Positions 23,993 to 35,900 of a DNA stretch of 64,000 nucleotides are shown here, one piece after another. Under the pieces are notes generated by a model, which did no database searches, had not been told where the DNA came from, and saw only the letters and a program-made list of their open reading frames with translations. Origin of the DNA: Lytechinus pictus (lineage: Eukaryota > Echinodermata > Echinoidea > Temnopleuroida > Toxopneustidae); the NCBI RefSeq assembly GCF_037042905.1, contig NC_087252.1, positions 3,347,501 to 3,411,500 of the forward strand. The letters are read 5' to 3'. How positions within the stretch are numbered: the stretch's first letter is position 1; every line of letters starts with the position of its first letter. The position numbers and the translations under genes were made by a program.

Positions 23993-25261
23993 CTACAGTT
24001 GGGAACAATTTATTAGATAAGAAAATTTACTGAGCAACACCTTTAAAAAGCTTTTACACATGACCTGGAATTCAGGATATAAATTATTTTATACCACAAC
24101 CAATATGCTCTTCCGATTAATAAAAAAATCAAGTTGTTATCATGGCTGTAGATAATTAATATGGGCATCTGCTGGCCCACTTATCTCAAATAGTTTTTAT
24201 TTATATCAACTTAATAACTATTAAAGGTGCACCATGTATATAAAATGTGATAAGGTAATACGATTTTGAATGGGGTCTATAGTATAGTACCTACATACCC
24301 TTACACTTTATAATTCACCGTAGAAAATTGGGCATAAGGATGATCAGCATATTTCTTTGTTTATCAACAATGCTTTTGTTTTCGTAAACAATGTCTCATG
24401 TGATGATATAGATATTTTTTCATTTACCATTGTAAAATTTGCGTGAGGAGGTTCGTGGTTCGAGTCGTTCTGATGTATGGCGGTCATTGAAAGTCCATCT
24501 ACGTTCCTTGCTAAATAAAGTGAAAGTGACAAAAAATCTTAGAAAATGAGGAGAGGTCACAGAAAAGAAAAACAGACACATTCGGAGTAAACTATATGTA
24601 CATTCTTTGATGACTGATTACTAAGTAATTACTTATTGCACACGGAGTATTCTTGAACGTGTTTTATGAACAAGACAAGTTTTGTTTCCTTCTGATCTGC
24701 CATTGCGATTTTTGTTAAAAGGCGCACTGAGGCTAGGTTCGAGTTGCCTTTCTTAAAATTTGATACAAGTCCAAACTGGCTCGTTTTTGGTCAGATTTAA
24801 CTCCCCCCCCCCCCCCCTCACAAAAAAACGAAAATGTCTTGAATATATATCCTTTCATCAGCTACATCAGCTAAATTAAATAAATGCAGCTGTAAACAAA
24901 ATTTCAATCACCACGATCATATTAAAAAGGGCTATTACAAAGTACCCCCTTTGGTCCTAGAAAACAAGCCTATTTTAGATATTTTCTTACGTATCGGATT
25001 TACGTCAATTCTATGCTCGTGCGTTATTTACTTTTTGGACGAGTTTCGATAATTCGATATCATGATTGATTGCCGAAACTTTAGGTATGGAAAGGATGTT
25101 ATTTTTTACTACCTTATTAGATTTTAAAAAGCACTCACCTTTATTTGTGTCACGTTGTAACCACATACATACAGCCGATACTAAAATTAGAATCAGCACA
25201 GTTAGTGAACTTCCCACGATGTATAGAACTTTATGAAGCTTCGAAGGGAGAGCATTGCTGT
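23690..25261 (-). CDS. 3' end of a type I membrane protein gene with a YMEM tail (three exons)
   Basis: The minus-strand exons 25261-25139, 24510-24428 and 23992-23690 have good splice sites and compatible phases (1-1, 1-0, 0-stop). They encode a juxtamembrane stretch, a transmembrane helix, a basic stop-transfer (LQRD) and a cytoplasmic tail of about 130 residues. The tail contains HKYMEMKP; YxxM is the known binding motif for the SH2 domains of PI3-kinase p85, as in vertebrate costimulatory receptors. No ectodomain gene part is obvious directly upstream apart from a possible FN3-like exon at 29379-29439. It may be the end of its own gene or an alternative 3' cassette of the Ig receptor gene at 32906-49264. 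Function in immunity or adhesion is inference. Confidence 0.65.
24428..24510 (-). CDS. cytoplasmic linker exon
   Basis: 83 bp between acceptor CTTTATTTAG and donor GTAAAT. It enters in phase 1 and leaves in phase 0. It encodes a polar stretch including NVDGLSMTAIHQND. Confidence 0.6.
25139..25261 (-). CDS. transmembrane exon
   Basis: 123 bp between acceptor GACTATATAG and donor GTGAGT, phase 1 at both ends. It encodes SNALPSKLHK, then a hydrophobic helix of about 22 residues (VLYIVGSSLTVLILILVSAV), then CMWLQRD. Phase 1 entry matches the ectodomain exons of the Ig receptor gene further upstream on the same strand. Confidence 0.7.
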
Positions 25262-25339
25262 CTATATAGTCAAATATAAAATTACACAATATTTCTTCTT
25301 ACAATTTACATTACCCAAACTGCAAGCGAACCAAGCCAT

Positions 25340-25368
25340 ACATACATATATATATATATACATACATT

Positions 25369-25399
<31 letters not shown>

Positions 25400-25400
25400 G
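25340..25400. repeat. (TA)n microsatellite
   Basis: TA runs at 25346-25360 and 25376-25399. Confidence 0.9.
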
Positions 25401-25477
25401 TCTCGCTATGTTTATTTTTTTTTACAATCTAGATGATTTTCTGTACAAGGCAATGACAAAACATTAGTCAATGATCG

Positions 25478-25915
25478 ATGCAAAATTTGGGGGTTATTTG
25501 TATGGAATGGTTTTATTTTGATTGCTGCATGCTTTATTCAAATGTATATATATACGAATTTGAACCTTCCTCCTATCTCATTGTGAATGAGATCAGTCCG
25601 ATATTAGAAATTTTCTCGACTGCCACCATTTTTGAAAGGGTATGGAGCATCGAAACAGGTAAAAGTTTTTGGAAACTTGGTGCGAATTCCACAGGCATAT
25701 TTAGATCTCCCAGGCTTCTTATTGTAACTTTTCTCTTCCTCTCTCTCTTGCACCATGAGCCTACCTCTCCTAACTTAATTAACAAATTGCCTCTCTCTGA
25801 GTCATTCAATTTTTCTATTCACTTTCTCGCAATTTTACCCAAATCTCATGTTTTCCTTATTCATCTATTAATTCTTCACAGTCCTCTCCCCATTTCTTCA
25901 TGAACAAATGTACAT
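25478..25915. other. open frames on both strands, not supported as genes
   Basis: A 141-residue plus frame and a 78-residue minus frame overlap. Neither has a recognisable domain or convincing splice context. Confidence 0.3.
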
Positions 25916-25931
25916 GATATCAACAACGATT

Positions 25932-25946
25932 ATGATGATAATGATC

Positions 25947-25986
<40 letters not shown>

Positions 25987-26070
25987 TAATATAATGATAA
26001 TAATAACAAGTAATAATAATAATGATAATAAAATGATATCAATAAAAATAATAAAAACAAAAGTATCAAT
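25932..26070. repeat. (ATA)n/(GATAAT)n microsatellite
   Basis: Long degenerate trinucleotide run. Confidence 0.9.
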
Positions 26071-26283
26071 GAATGGAGAGTTTGTTAGTAACACCATGTA
26101 GGTTAGTCATGAAAAGACGTTTCGATCACATAAGCTTTGATCTTCGTCAGAAGTGAAGACTTGAGTGTGTGTGTGTGTGTGTTTGTATTTGAGTTTTGTC
26201 AGGCGTGCAGCAACTATATACATATGGGACCGAGCTTTAACGTCACCATCCGAAAGACGTCATAATGATAATAATAACCACTA

Positions 26284-29200
26284 CATAGGCGGATCCACGG
26301 AGTTGAGGGGCCCTGGCCCCCTATTGGTGGATCAAAAAAAGAAAAAAAAAAGAAAAAAAAAAAGGATGAAAAGAGAGGAGAAAAAGAAGAGGAGGAAGAC
26401 GATGAGAGGAAAACTTTGAAAAACAAATATTTTTGGTCACTTTATAAGGGCTTCGCTCGCGCTTCGCATTAGCATTGCCTGATTTACACATCTTGTTCAA
26501 TATGGAGCTTAAATATCAAGTTTGGAAATCAATATACAAAATATATTTCACCTTGGAAATCGAACTTTAATTATATGGTGTAAGTTACAAATTTATTTTA
26601 AAAAAGTGCTCTGCAAGAGTGTAAATTTATGGTCTGAATATTAACATATTCCGCTCGCGCTGAGCGCTCGCAAACTTTATTTATCAAGTACCTATTATTT
26701 TCGTGCATTCCATAAAGTTTTCAAAATAGCATTTTTCAGGTCTCATTTTCAAAACGTGTCAGCTAGCACTCCACGCTCGCATTTTGATTGGCGAGTTATG
26801 TAAGTCTCAGTATTGATTATCCAACAAACTACTTGAAATCTCCTTTTCATGACACTTGTTATATATAAGAAGAATTGTAAAAGCAATTACATTTATCTAT
26901 TTATTTATTTTCTCTTTAAGGATATCCATATCCTAGAATGATAACGACAATTCCAGCACGTGTTTGTAAAAGCTATCGTTATGCAGGCCTTTCGCCTATT
27001 TAAAGGCCAAGGATTTTTATTTTTTGAATAGGGTGAGGCAGACAATAGAGCTCCCAGTAGTAGTGAAAAGAACAATAGACTTAGCTATGTTGTTGACATG
27101 TTGATTTCAATGAGGTCATTCAAATATGTTTTAGAATTTAGACTGATCTAGAAATGGGCAGAATGTTCTTTTTATAGTGAATACTAGAAGTTTCTAGAAT
27201 AATGAATAATTTGTATACAAGGAAGGATTTCATCACATCAGATCATCATACCAGATCCTAACTCAGAGTTTCACGCCAGACTTTATGTCAGAGCAGAGTT
27301 TAATTCCACCTGGAATATTTATCTTCTGTGGAATTATTTGCACACCATCAATGAACTGTTTGCAGTTATTTTGAGAGAGGAATTATCAGTTCTCATCGAG
27401 ATCATCAACCTGTTTAAATGAACGCTTTTCAACCCATGGATTGCTAAAATTGACTTTTAATCATCATCAACAACGTCTTCATGGATATTCCAACTCATTA
27501 CAGTGACTCTGGTTAATCATCGTGCTTCAACATCAGTTTCATCATCGCCATCATTGTGAACTTTGATTTACGGAATCTTCGCCAACCAACTTGGATTATT
27601 ACTTGAATATACATGTAGTACCATCACTTTCGATCGCACATCTGTCACTTCAAGAGATGTACACGTAAGAACAATATTTATTTATGTTTGTTACTTTATA
27701 ATTGTTAATGATTTCCTGTAATAAAAGAAAAGGAAATAAAAATAAAAAAATAAATATTTATTGTTATTTGTTGCAGTATCGTAACACACTTTATCAAAAA
27801 TTTTGGCTCTCGATTTGCGTTCGCATTAGTGTTTAAAAATATATTAACTGATGCATCATATTGATAATTACAAAAGTGCTTGAAATTTCCAGTTTTCAGG
27901 CCATAATAATATCATCAGATTCCGCGCCTCATTATGCATTAATAAATAAGACATCAATATAATAATTAAATTGTCCGTTTAGTTTCATCTTGCGCTTAGC
28001 AAGCGAAATAGAAAGATAGACATCATTTTCACATGATGACATGTCTTAAGTATGTCCAGGTCCTATGTCAAAGCTCAAGGTAACAATAATGAAAAATATC
28101 AGCTCTTTACTAACTGCGAACCATCCACCTCGCAATTCTACCACAAAGTGCTCGAAATATAGAGCTGAAATTGACCCTGTTTCAAATCGGAATATCAGAT
28201 ATTTTAAGCTTGCGCTCGCTTTGATTTCCATGATAAAATATGTATTTAGACTGCCTAGATTCTAGGTCTAAATCTGTAACACGCGCGTGCGTTGTTATTC
28301 AGATACGCAACTTGTTCTTTATTCAAATCATTATCCAGTTTCAGATTACAATTCAAAAAAATTCTGCTCGCGCTTTCTGCTCGCATTATCAATCTAGGTA
28401 GATCCCCTTTTACTCATCCTTTTCATGATTTACAAAACATGAATAGAGTATCCCGCTTTTAGATCTAAATCTATAATTTTCCGCTCGCGCTTTGCGCTAG
28501 CATCAATTGTTTAGTTACATAGCTATCCTGTTCACGATTACAAAAATTGATTACAATTTTCATTCTTTATGTAGAAATGTCAAAAAATTCAACTCGCACT
28601 TTGAGCTCGCATTATTGGATTGTTGAAGCAGTCCTTAACAGGTACATTTTTGATCAGTTAAAAACGTATATAAAACATTTCTGCTCGTGTTTTGCACTCG
28701 CATTATTAATGTAAGGAAGATCCACAATTAAAAACATGAATGGAGTGTCGTTCAGCAGGTCTAAATCTCGAGATTTTCCGCTCATTCGTTGCGTTCGCAT
28801 CAATTGCTTAGTTATAGTTTCTTTAAGTTACAAAAAGTGCTTAGAATTTCTATTCTTAAGGTAAACATGTAGAAAAAAAAATTAAGCTCGCACCTTGCGC
28901 TTGCATTATTTGAGTGTTGAGATCTGTAAAGTCTTTATGGCTCACTGCAAGCGGTCTTGAACAGGTAGGCCTACCTTTCCGATCAGTTAAAAACATGTAT
29001 CAAATATTTCTGCTCGCACTTCGCGATCGTAGAAATTATTTTGTTGCATACATTGCCTAAATAACCAACATTGCCCTGAGTGTTCAAATTGTAGGAGAAA
29101 ATACATAAAATTTCAACAACAACAAAAGAATGCTCGCGCTTCGCGCTCGCACTATATAAATAAGGATTACGATATTATGTTGATTTATAAGAATAAAGCT

Positions 29201-29340
29201 AAGGAGTGGCTATTAGGACTAACCCCTCAAAGAAGCGAACAAAAATCAACTTCGAGCGACCGATCGGTAAAAATATAGCTGAAAAAATCCAGGTCCCCCC
29301 CCCCCCATTGGTGATGGCTGGATCAGCCCCTGCACTATAA
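26284..29340. mobile_element. large non-autonomous repeat with GCTCGCGC modules, split by an LTR
   Basis: A GC-rich end with GGCGGATCCACGG is followed by a purine-rich tract (26333-26420). About a dozen loosely spaced modules follow, each with a word such as GCTCGCGCTTCGCGCTCGCA. The best examples are at 26653, 28366, 28480, 28593, 28887, 29013 and 29131. The right side ends in CCCCCATTGGTGATGG and GGATCAGCCCCTG. No transposase frame is present. An LTR is inserted at 26857-27786. Confidence 0.65.
26857..27786 (+). mobile_element. solo LTR with 4-bp target duplication
   Basis: It starts TGTTATATATAAG and ends GCAGTATCGTAACA, giving TGTTA...TAACA termini, with AATAAA signals near 27735. CACT flanks both sides (26853-26856 and 27787-27790). 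A related copy lies inverted at 50673-51541. A paralogous repeat at 43380-43480 shows the uninterrupted site. No internal retrotransposon genes are present, so it is a solo LTR. Confidence 0.8.
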
Positions 29341-29378
29341 GAATACATTTTACAATTACAATAACGATATTAACTCAC

Positions 29379-29439
29379 AATATCTAGTTTTGAAATAGGC
29401 TTTATTGTGCTTCTTCGCGGCCTGAACAGTGACGTAATA
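29379..29439 (-). CDS. possible FN3-like partial exon of the YMEM receptor
   Basis: Minus strand: acceptor CCCTGACACAG, then YYVTVQAAKKHNKAYFKTRY, then donor GTGAGT. The frame before the acceptor reads QNPLTQ. A PLTQYYVTVQA pattern resembles the F strand of fibronectin type III domains. The 61-bp exon would leave in phase 1, matching the transmembrane exon at 25261. The first half of an FN3 domain was not found, so this is tentative. Confidence 0.3.
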
Positions 29440-29449
29440 CTGTGTCAGG

Positions 29450-32270
29450 GGGTTTTGATATACATATATATAATATATTTCGGTTTTTTTTTTTTCTGCG
29501 AAAGTTATTGGGATAGTGGCACTAAAATTATTCAGTACTCAATTGATGGAGACCTGCAGCTCTTGACTATGTTGTGATTTCTTTAATTCTACTAAGTTTA
29601 TGTATCAGGAATACAAATGGAAAATTGCGCCAAATAAGCATAAAGTAAAGCATGGCAAAACATCAAAGGCTGTAGGTTAAAGCCTACAGGAAAATTCATG
29701 ATATTTATATGTAATAAAAGTGAAGAAATCAAATGTGTAAATGGAATTCTCATAGATCTAGATCTATATCTTTATTGGCTTTATCGTATCCGTCACATCC
29801 ACAAAAAGTCTAATCCAGCTTTCTGTGTACAGAGCTATGAAATCACGACGCTTCTGAAATCACTATAAAGCTTGACAATACGAATTGGGGAACATATTGT
29901 TGTGTTGGGGTCGGTGCTTATAATTAAGAAGGGAAGCGTAACGAAGAAACTTTGGAGAAAGTTATACGGTTCAAATTTACGATGAATATAAAATAATTTA
30001 GAAGTATAAAGATTGAGATTGTGAAGTACAGATAATATTTGATGGACGTCTAAGTCTTGAAGTCAGTCAGTCTATATCGATGAGTGTGGGTCTAGTATTC
30101 TCCTGTATATATTGTGTATCTCTCTAAGAATCAAAGTCTTATTTATATCATTAGTTTTGGGGGTGTAACAATTTAAGGTGGGAGCGATCTAAACTTGTTC
30201 TGATTGGTCTGGTGTGGTGATGCTCTGTGAAAGTAACTGGGGCTGGAAGTGTGAGTCATACTTCTTAGAACTTAAGTTCCTTGAAGTTAGCTAACGTCAC
30301 TGAGAGTTGGTATTTTTATGGTCAAGGCCTGGGAGTTAAATGGTATGGGGGTTGGGGATTTTTAGATGACATTGGGGGGAGTTTGTAAACAAGGTTAATG
30401 ACTGAAAGGATAACAGGAAGTTGAATACATACTACATAACAATATGCCAAAATCATCCGCAGAGCAGCTCTTGAACTATACTATATGCGATGGATACGCA
30501 CCCCCCCCCCTTGCATGGTGTAGGTCATCCCATTTTGCAAAGATTGGTCCTGTCCCAGTTGCGAACCTAGGATTTTCCACCCACAGGGGGAGGGGGGGGG
30601 GAGCAAAGTCGTCCGCCCAAAATTTTGACAAGCAAAAAAAAAGGTCTTCAAGCTCGTCAGGGGGGGGGGGGGGCAGGGATACGTCCTTTGCATGGGTTGT
30701 GACTCGTCAGGGGGGGGGGGCAGACTGCTCCCCTGTAGGTACGCTAGTGTCCTGCCCTAAAAACTGCCAGAAGAAAAATTACTGGCTGTCTGCGACTAAC
30801 AAGAATATAATTATCAAAACCTACTGTGTGGTATTTCCCCTCCACACATTAAAAGAGAGGTGTCAGCACAAAGTGAAAAAGAAAATCAAGCAGGAAGATA
30901 ACCCGGCAGTGATCTGGCAGAAAAACTCTCCTATGGACCAAGCGAATAACTCCCCCCAAGTTGAAGTGAAGAATGACCAACCTGCCAGCTGCCTGTTTGA
31001 TATTTTTTTTCCCAATAAACCATACCAATCCAATCCAGTCTTGGGCTTTAAGAAACGATAGTTAATGCAATAAACGGAAGACATCAGACACTAAAGGAAA
31101 AGACAATTACACAGCCTTGGCTGAAGTGCATTATGTTTATTATGGCTGTCACTTGCCGCATCGTGTTAATGAATATTTGCAGTGTTTACATGTATATTTC
31201 CAAATTTAGGAAAAGGATACAGCTCTGTTTTGCAGTTGAAAAGCAGTTACAATACATTAACATAATTTCATGATCACTCACACTGCATTTGAAGGAACAT
31301 TGACTTCTTCTCTGAGATCTAACTGATCTTCTTTGAGATCTACGTGAATTCCATATACATTATCACAATTTATTTACATCATTACACAAATTGAGGTTCA
31401 CAAACATTTAAATCAGACAAAATTACATTTCTTGTATACGCCTACGATCCACAGCATATCTTGAACTACATTCCATCTGTAATTACTTTGCCTGCCTAGG
31501 CCAATACTACAAGCACACGAATGAAACCCCACCCGGTGCTTAACGGAAATAAAGATTGTGTTCAAAATGTTTTTGCTCGAAAAGTAGCGATTTTGCCAGT
31601 TTCGTATTTTCCCGGCCGTGGCTTACGCAGCCCTAAACGTACTATGTATGGACACATTTTGCATATTCTGTCGTACAGCCGTTAGGAGTAGTTGAGGTGG
31701 AACGACGTCACAAAAGAGAATATAAAGTGCAACATATTTTCGTCAAAGATGGGACACAGCACATTGATTTTTTTATGATCAGCGAGATATACATGATGAG
31801 CTTTGGACTAATTTTGCATCATTATTCAAAGTATCTGGAATATAATGCAGAACTATCAACACATCGTACAATTTAAGGGGGGCATGGAGAATAAATGATG
31901 CATACATTTACATGATTAGGAGTATTTCAAAGAGTTTTGGGTGTCTGTTTGTGTTACTGCCCCCCTTCTCTCGCTACTGATCTAAACCTAAAATATAGTT
32001 GCAAAACTGCATTCCAATTCGATTGCCCTGTCGAATAGTAATTGAAACTAAATGCATACATTGAAACAATGAACTGAATTGATTGATCACCAATACTGAT
32101 TATGAATAAAAACGTCTGGACTAATTAATTACCCGGGTGACTGCAGTTACACTTAGGTATGTAGTAAGCATGGCCGGTAATTCTGATTTAAAAATGGCCA
32201 CTCAATAGTACGCACTGTTTCAAACTGATTCTACAATACGTGGCCGAGCCAAATCAGTTAAAGGGGAGTG
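29450..32270. other. mostly non-coding, G-rich repeat ends
   Basis: No supported gene. Poly-C/poly-G runs at 30500-30510, 30593-30601, 30661-30674 and 30710-30720 look like ends of several small DNA transposons. A 205-residue plus frame at 30444-31061 runs through these homopolymers and is not convincing. Confidence 0.4.
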
Positions 32271-32272
32271 AC

Positions 32273-32445
32273 CTGGGGATCGTTTCATGAAAGTTTTCAG
32301 CAATGACAAGTTGGCTTTCTCCGACAGTTACCATAGTAACGGTCAGAGGTATGTGCCTCACAGCCAATCAAAACCAAGGATTTCACTGAAATTGCCAGCA
32401 CCGACAATTTAGTCAGTGCTGACAACTTTCATGAAACACCCCCAG
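32273..32445. mobile_element. MITE with TTTCATGAAAG termini
   Basis: The left end CTGGGGATCGTTTCATGAAA and the reverse complement of the right end (CTGGGGGTGTTTCATGAAAG) form inverted repeats of about 35 bp around a 173-bp non-coding element. Confidence 0.85.
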
Positions 32446-32905
32446 AAGTAATATTCGCTTTAATAAAACATGGAAACAAAAGTTCTGCTTTGATATAATG
32501 TTAATGCATTTTAAGACATAAGATTTTTTTTTGTGGATTTTGTGTGAAACCTCTTTCATGTCTTTTGAGCATACAGGCCAATATATACATCATATCACAT
32601 AGCACTCCATTTGATTCAGTTATACACAAGTGCTCGAGATTTAATTGAACTTCATTTATTGTACATTGTCAACAGGTCAATTCATGTTGGTATGGGTTCG
32701 CGTGCGCGGGCGTGTGTGTGGGTGGGTGTGAAAGTGCATGTATACATTAATTAGCTATTCTACGGGTCTTCATCGTTTTAAATTTAGATCAAGTGTGGCT
32801 ATTGCTCCCTTATCTATGATGATTTTCAATCAATAAAATTCCCCCAAACTTTTTCGTCGGTATTCAGATTTACACAATGACATTTCTTCCTCCAGAATCC
32901 TTAGA

Positions 32906-32977
32906 TTATCGCCTCTTGTGATTTCTTTTTTTCGATTTATCAACCACTGCGTACTCGGCTTCCACATCATGATGAAT
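32906..32977 (-). CDS. receptor exon 11: terminal AEYAVV module
   Basis: Acceptor TTTTCTTCTAG precedes IHHDVEAEYAVVDKSKK, ending HKRR and a TAA at 32906. The third AEYA-type motif lies 15 residues from the C-terminus. Confidence 0.75.
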   Translation of the reverse strand: MHHDVEAEYAVVDKSKKRNHKRR

Positions 32978-35900
32978 CTAGAAGAAAACATATAGAAAGT
33001 TTCGATAACAAATATTCTTTCAAGATAAACATGACACTGAAAATATATGAATTCTTTTATTGAAATATAGTTATTCGTGAAATTTGAAACATTATGTCCA
33101 CTTACACCTTTAGGCAACACCTAGAGAAATTAGACATTATGGGTCACGATATGTATTTGAGATGTCAATAATTTGATGCATGGTTCAATACATATAAAAT
33201 GATCCGAACATATATTATGCAGCTTATATAAAGATGAGGAGTGATAACGAAATCTTTGGGGATTTAATGCATGCAACATTTTATGATAATAACCGGTAAA
33301 ATATTAGGAATTCAACAAATGAATTCAACATACAAATCACCTAATAACAAGACAACAAATATTTTTCTGAAAAAAAAAATCACGCACAGGTTCAACCATT
33401 ATAATTTGCATATAAAAATTGTTAGGCATATCTGTCGTTCTTGTAAAACAATGCAAATTATCAAAATGCTCTAATATGATGAAACTTTAAAGGTCTGCCC
33501 AAAGTAGTTTGTAGTTTTCTGCGAATCAAATTATCATTGATCTTATGTGAGAATTACACGGTATAAAAATGAATATATTTATACATCATTCTCGCTTCCA
33601 AAGTTACAATAGCTTGCAATCTTGTGAACTCCATGTCATCTGTACCATATTGCAAAAAAGAACCATTGTTGCTGAGTAAAGTGAAAGCAAAGTAATCTGC
33701 TTTTGTTTATAAGTACTTTGCATGGAATGGGCGTTTGTTCTCATTATAGGTTCGATGAGTCCTATTCAGTGATGATCTATTAGGCCATCAATGGTATAAT
33801 GGGTGGATGATTATATCATGTATGTTGTTTGTGTCTCAATGAGAGTTTATGCCCTGCACACTTTAACAGAAACAAAGAAGAATACTATCAAAACGTTTTG
33901 TTATTGATCTGAGTTTTGCCTTCAACATATTTAGATCACAGCTAAACAATTAAAAATGCCATTAACTTGTTGAAGATAAATTTTCCATACTATTTTAGAA
34001 AATGACAGTTGAAGTTATATATTTGTAATTTTATAGTAAACAAGGGCCGCGGAACTGGGAGGGAAGTCCCCAAATATTAAGTGTCGATGTACAGAAACCT
34101 GAAAATTCCAATCAAATTGTGATTGTACGCATGTTCAACTTCCCACCACACTCAAACACACACCCACCCTCACACTGAAATACACAAACACAATTTTAAT
34201 CTTGTTCCGCCGCCACTGATAAAAGCAACGCAAGAAAGTATGGAAATAAGTAATGCTACCTTTTCGATTTCTGCGTGTGAAACCAACGACTGTGCTTTCT
34301 TCTCGTTTCCTGGTTTACTAACTACAGCATACTCAGCCTCAATAGATAGATAAATAAAACAATGATAATATTTCGTATTTCTTTCATATTATACACAAGG
34401 AAACAAAAGTCCATGCTTGCACCCCATGATCTAATACTGGCAGCTTTTGGGTGCAATATTACACCTCAAAGAGCATATTTATTATTTTTACAGTGCCGAG
34501 AAATGCCTATTTTAGCACGTTTCATCTTCGTTTAAAATGCATGGTGTAAAATTACTGCTACGATGTACATATCTGCTCATATCAAGATTGGAATGCTGCA
34601 GATAGCTCTCTTTATTATGTACAAAAGGCTTCTTAGTGTGCAGAGTTCCCATATAAGCTTCCAAGGCTGCATTCGAAGAACGTGGTGAAAAATACAAATT
34701 TTTTAGCATCGTATGAAGAAAGACAAAGTTAACTTACACGATGTAAACCTAAAGTCATAACCCTCCTATTTCATATACATTCAACATGAATGTATCATAA
34801 CGAGCACATTTGTAAAGCTATTTTTTTCTTCAGTTTAGTAACCGTGGCTAATGGAATAAAAAAAAAGAATTTTAATTTACCAGGCCCGTGTGTGATTCCC
34901 GATAAACATGCGGTACGGTTGAACTGACTGTCAGAGAAGATGGATTAAGTAGGTCATAATCTGAGTCGTCATATTCTTCTTCAGTTCGCTGTAGAGAAAT
35001 AAAAAAAATAACATCATTATCAGCCTTTATTATGAATTTTACTCTACTCAGTACATTCGATAATTTAGATGGTTTAACGGACGTAAACTCAAGCTTGGTT
35101 TAACAAAAGAAATTACGTCCATATTTTTTTTAGAAAATTGTATGTACGGTACCATGAAATGAGCCTTCGATCCATTATGATCAACAATCGAAATGAATAT
35201 CTATTCCCAACATTGATTTGCATCACCTTCTTGGCGGGATGCCTTGAATCTTTCTCCTTTTTGTCGATATTCTGTCGACTGACCTGAGCATATTCCGCCT
35301 GTAATAACGACACAATGAAATAGTATAGACTAATAATGATGATAATATAATAATAATAGTCAGATGTTGTACAGCGCATAACACATCATGAATAACGTCT
35401 CTATGCGCTTCCAAAGGACTTGGATATTATTACCCTGGTTGTAGCTCAAGCAGCTTTTACGCGCTCGGCATTTCAGAGAATAAATTCCTGGCAGGTACCT
35501 ATTCACCTCACCTCGGTTGAGTGCAGCACAATGTGGATTAATTTCTTGCTGAAGGAAACTACGCCGTGGTTGGGATTCGAACCCACGACCCTCTGTTTCA
35601 AAGTCAGAAGACTAATCCGCTGGGCCACAACGCTCAGCATCTACAGTTTACGTCTTAATGCCAATGGAAATTAATTCATGAAAATTGGGCATTTTAATGT
35701 ATACTTTACACGTGGAATTTCACTAGAATTAGAAAAGCTTTTTTTCAAAATCAACCGAAATCAACAAGAAATGATGTCAATGCATTGAATCCAATGCGTC
35801 ATATTACCGGGTTTAAAGTTCATACATCAATTAACTTCTAACAACAGGGATCACTAAAAAAATTAAACAAAAATTATGTCATATTTACCAAACCACTAGC

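Noticed and set aside
25478..25903. 141-residue plus frame and 78-residue minus frame
   Set aside because: The two frames overlap in opposite directions; no domain, signal or splice support for either.
30444..31061. 205-residue plus-strand open frame
   Set aside because: It runs through poly-G and poly-C transposon ends; no domain is recognisable, and the frame is probably chance.
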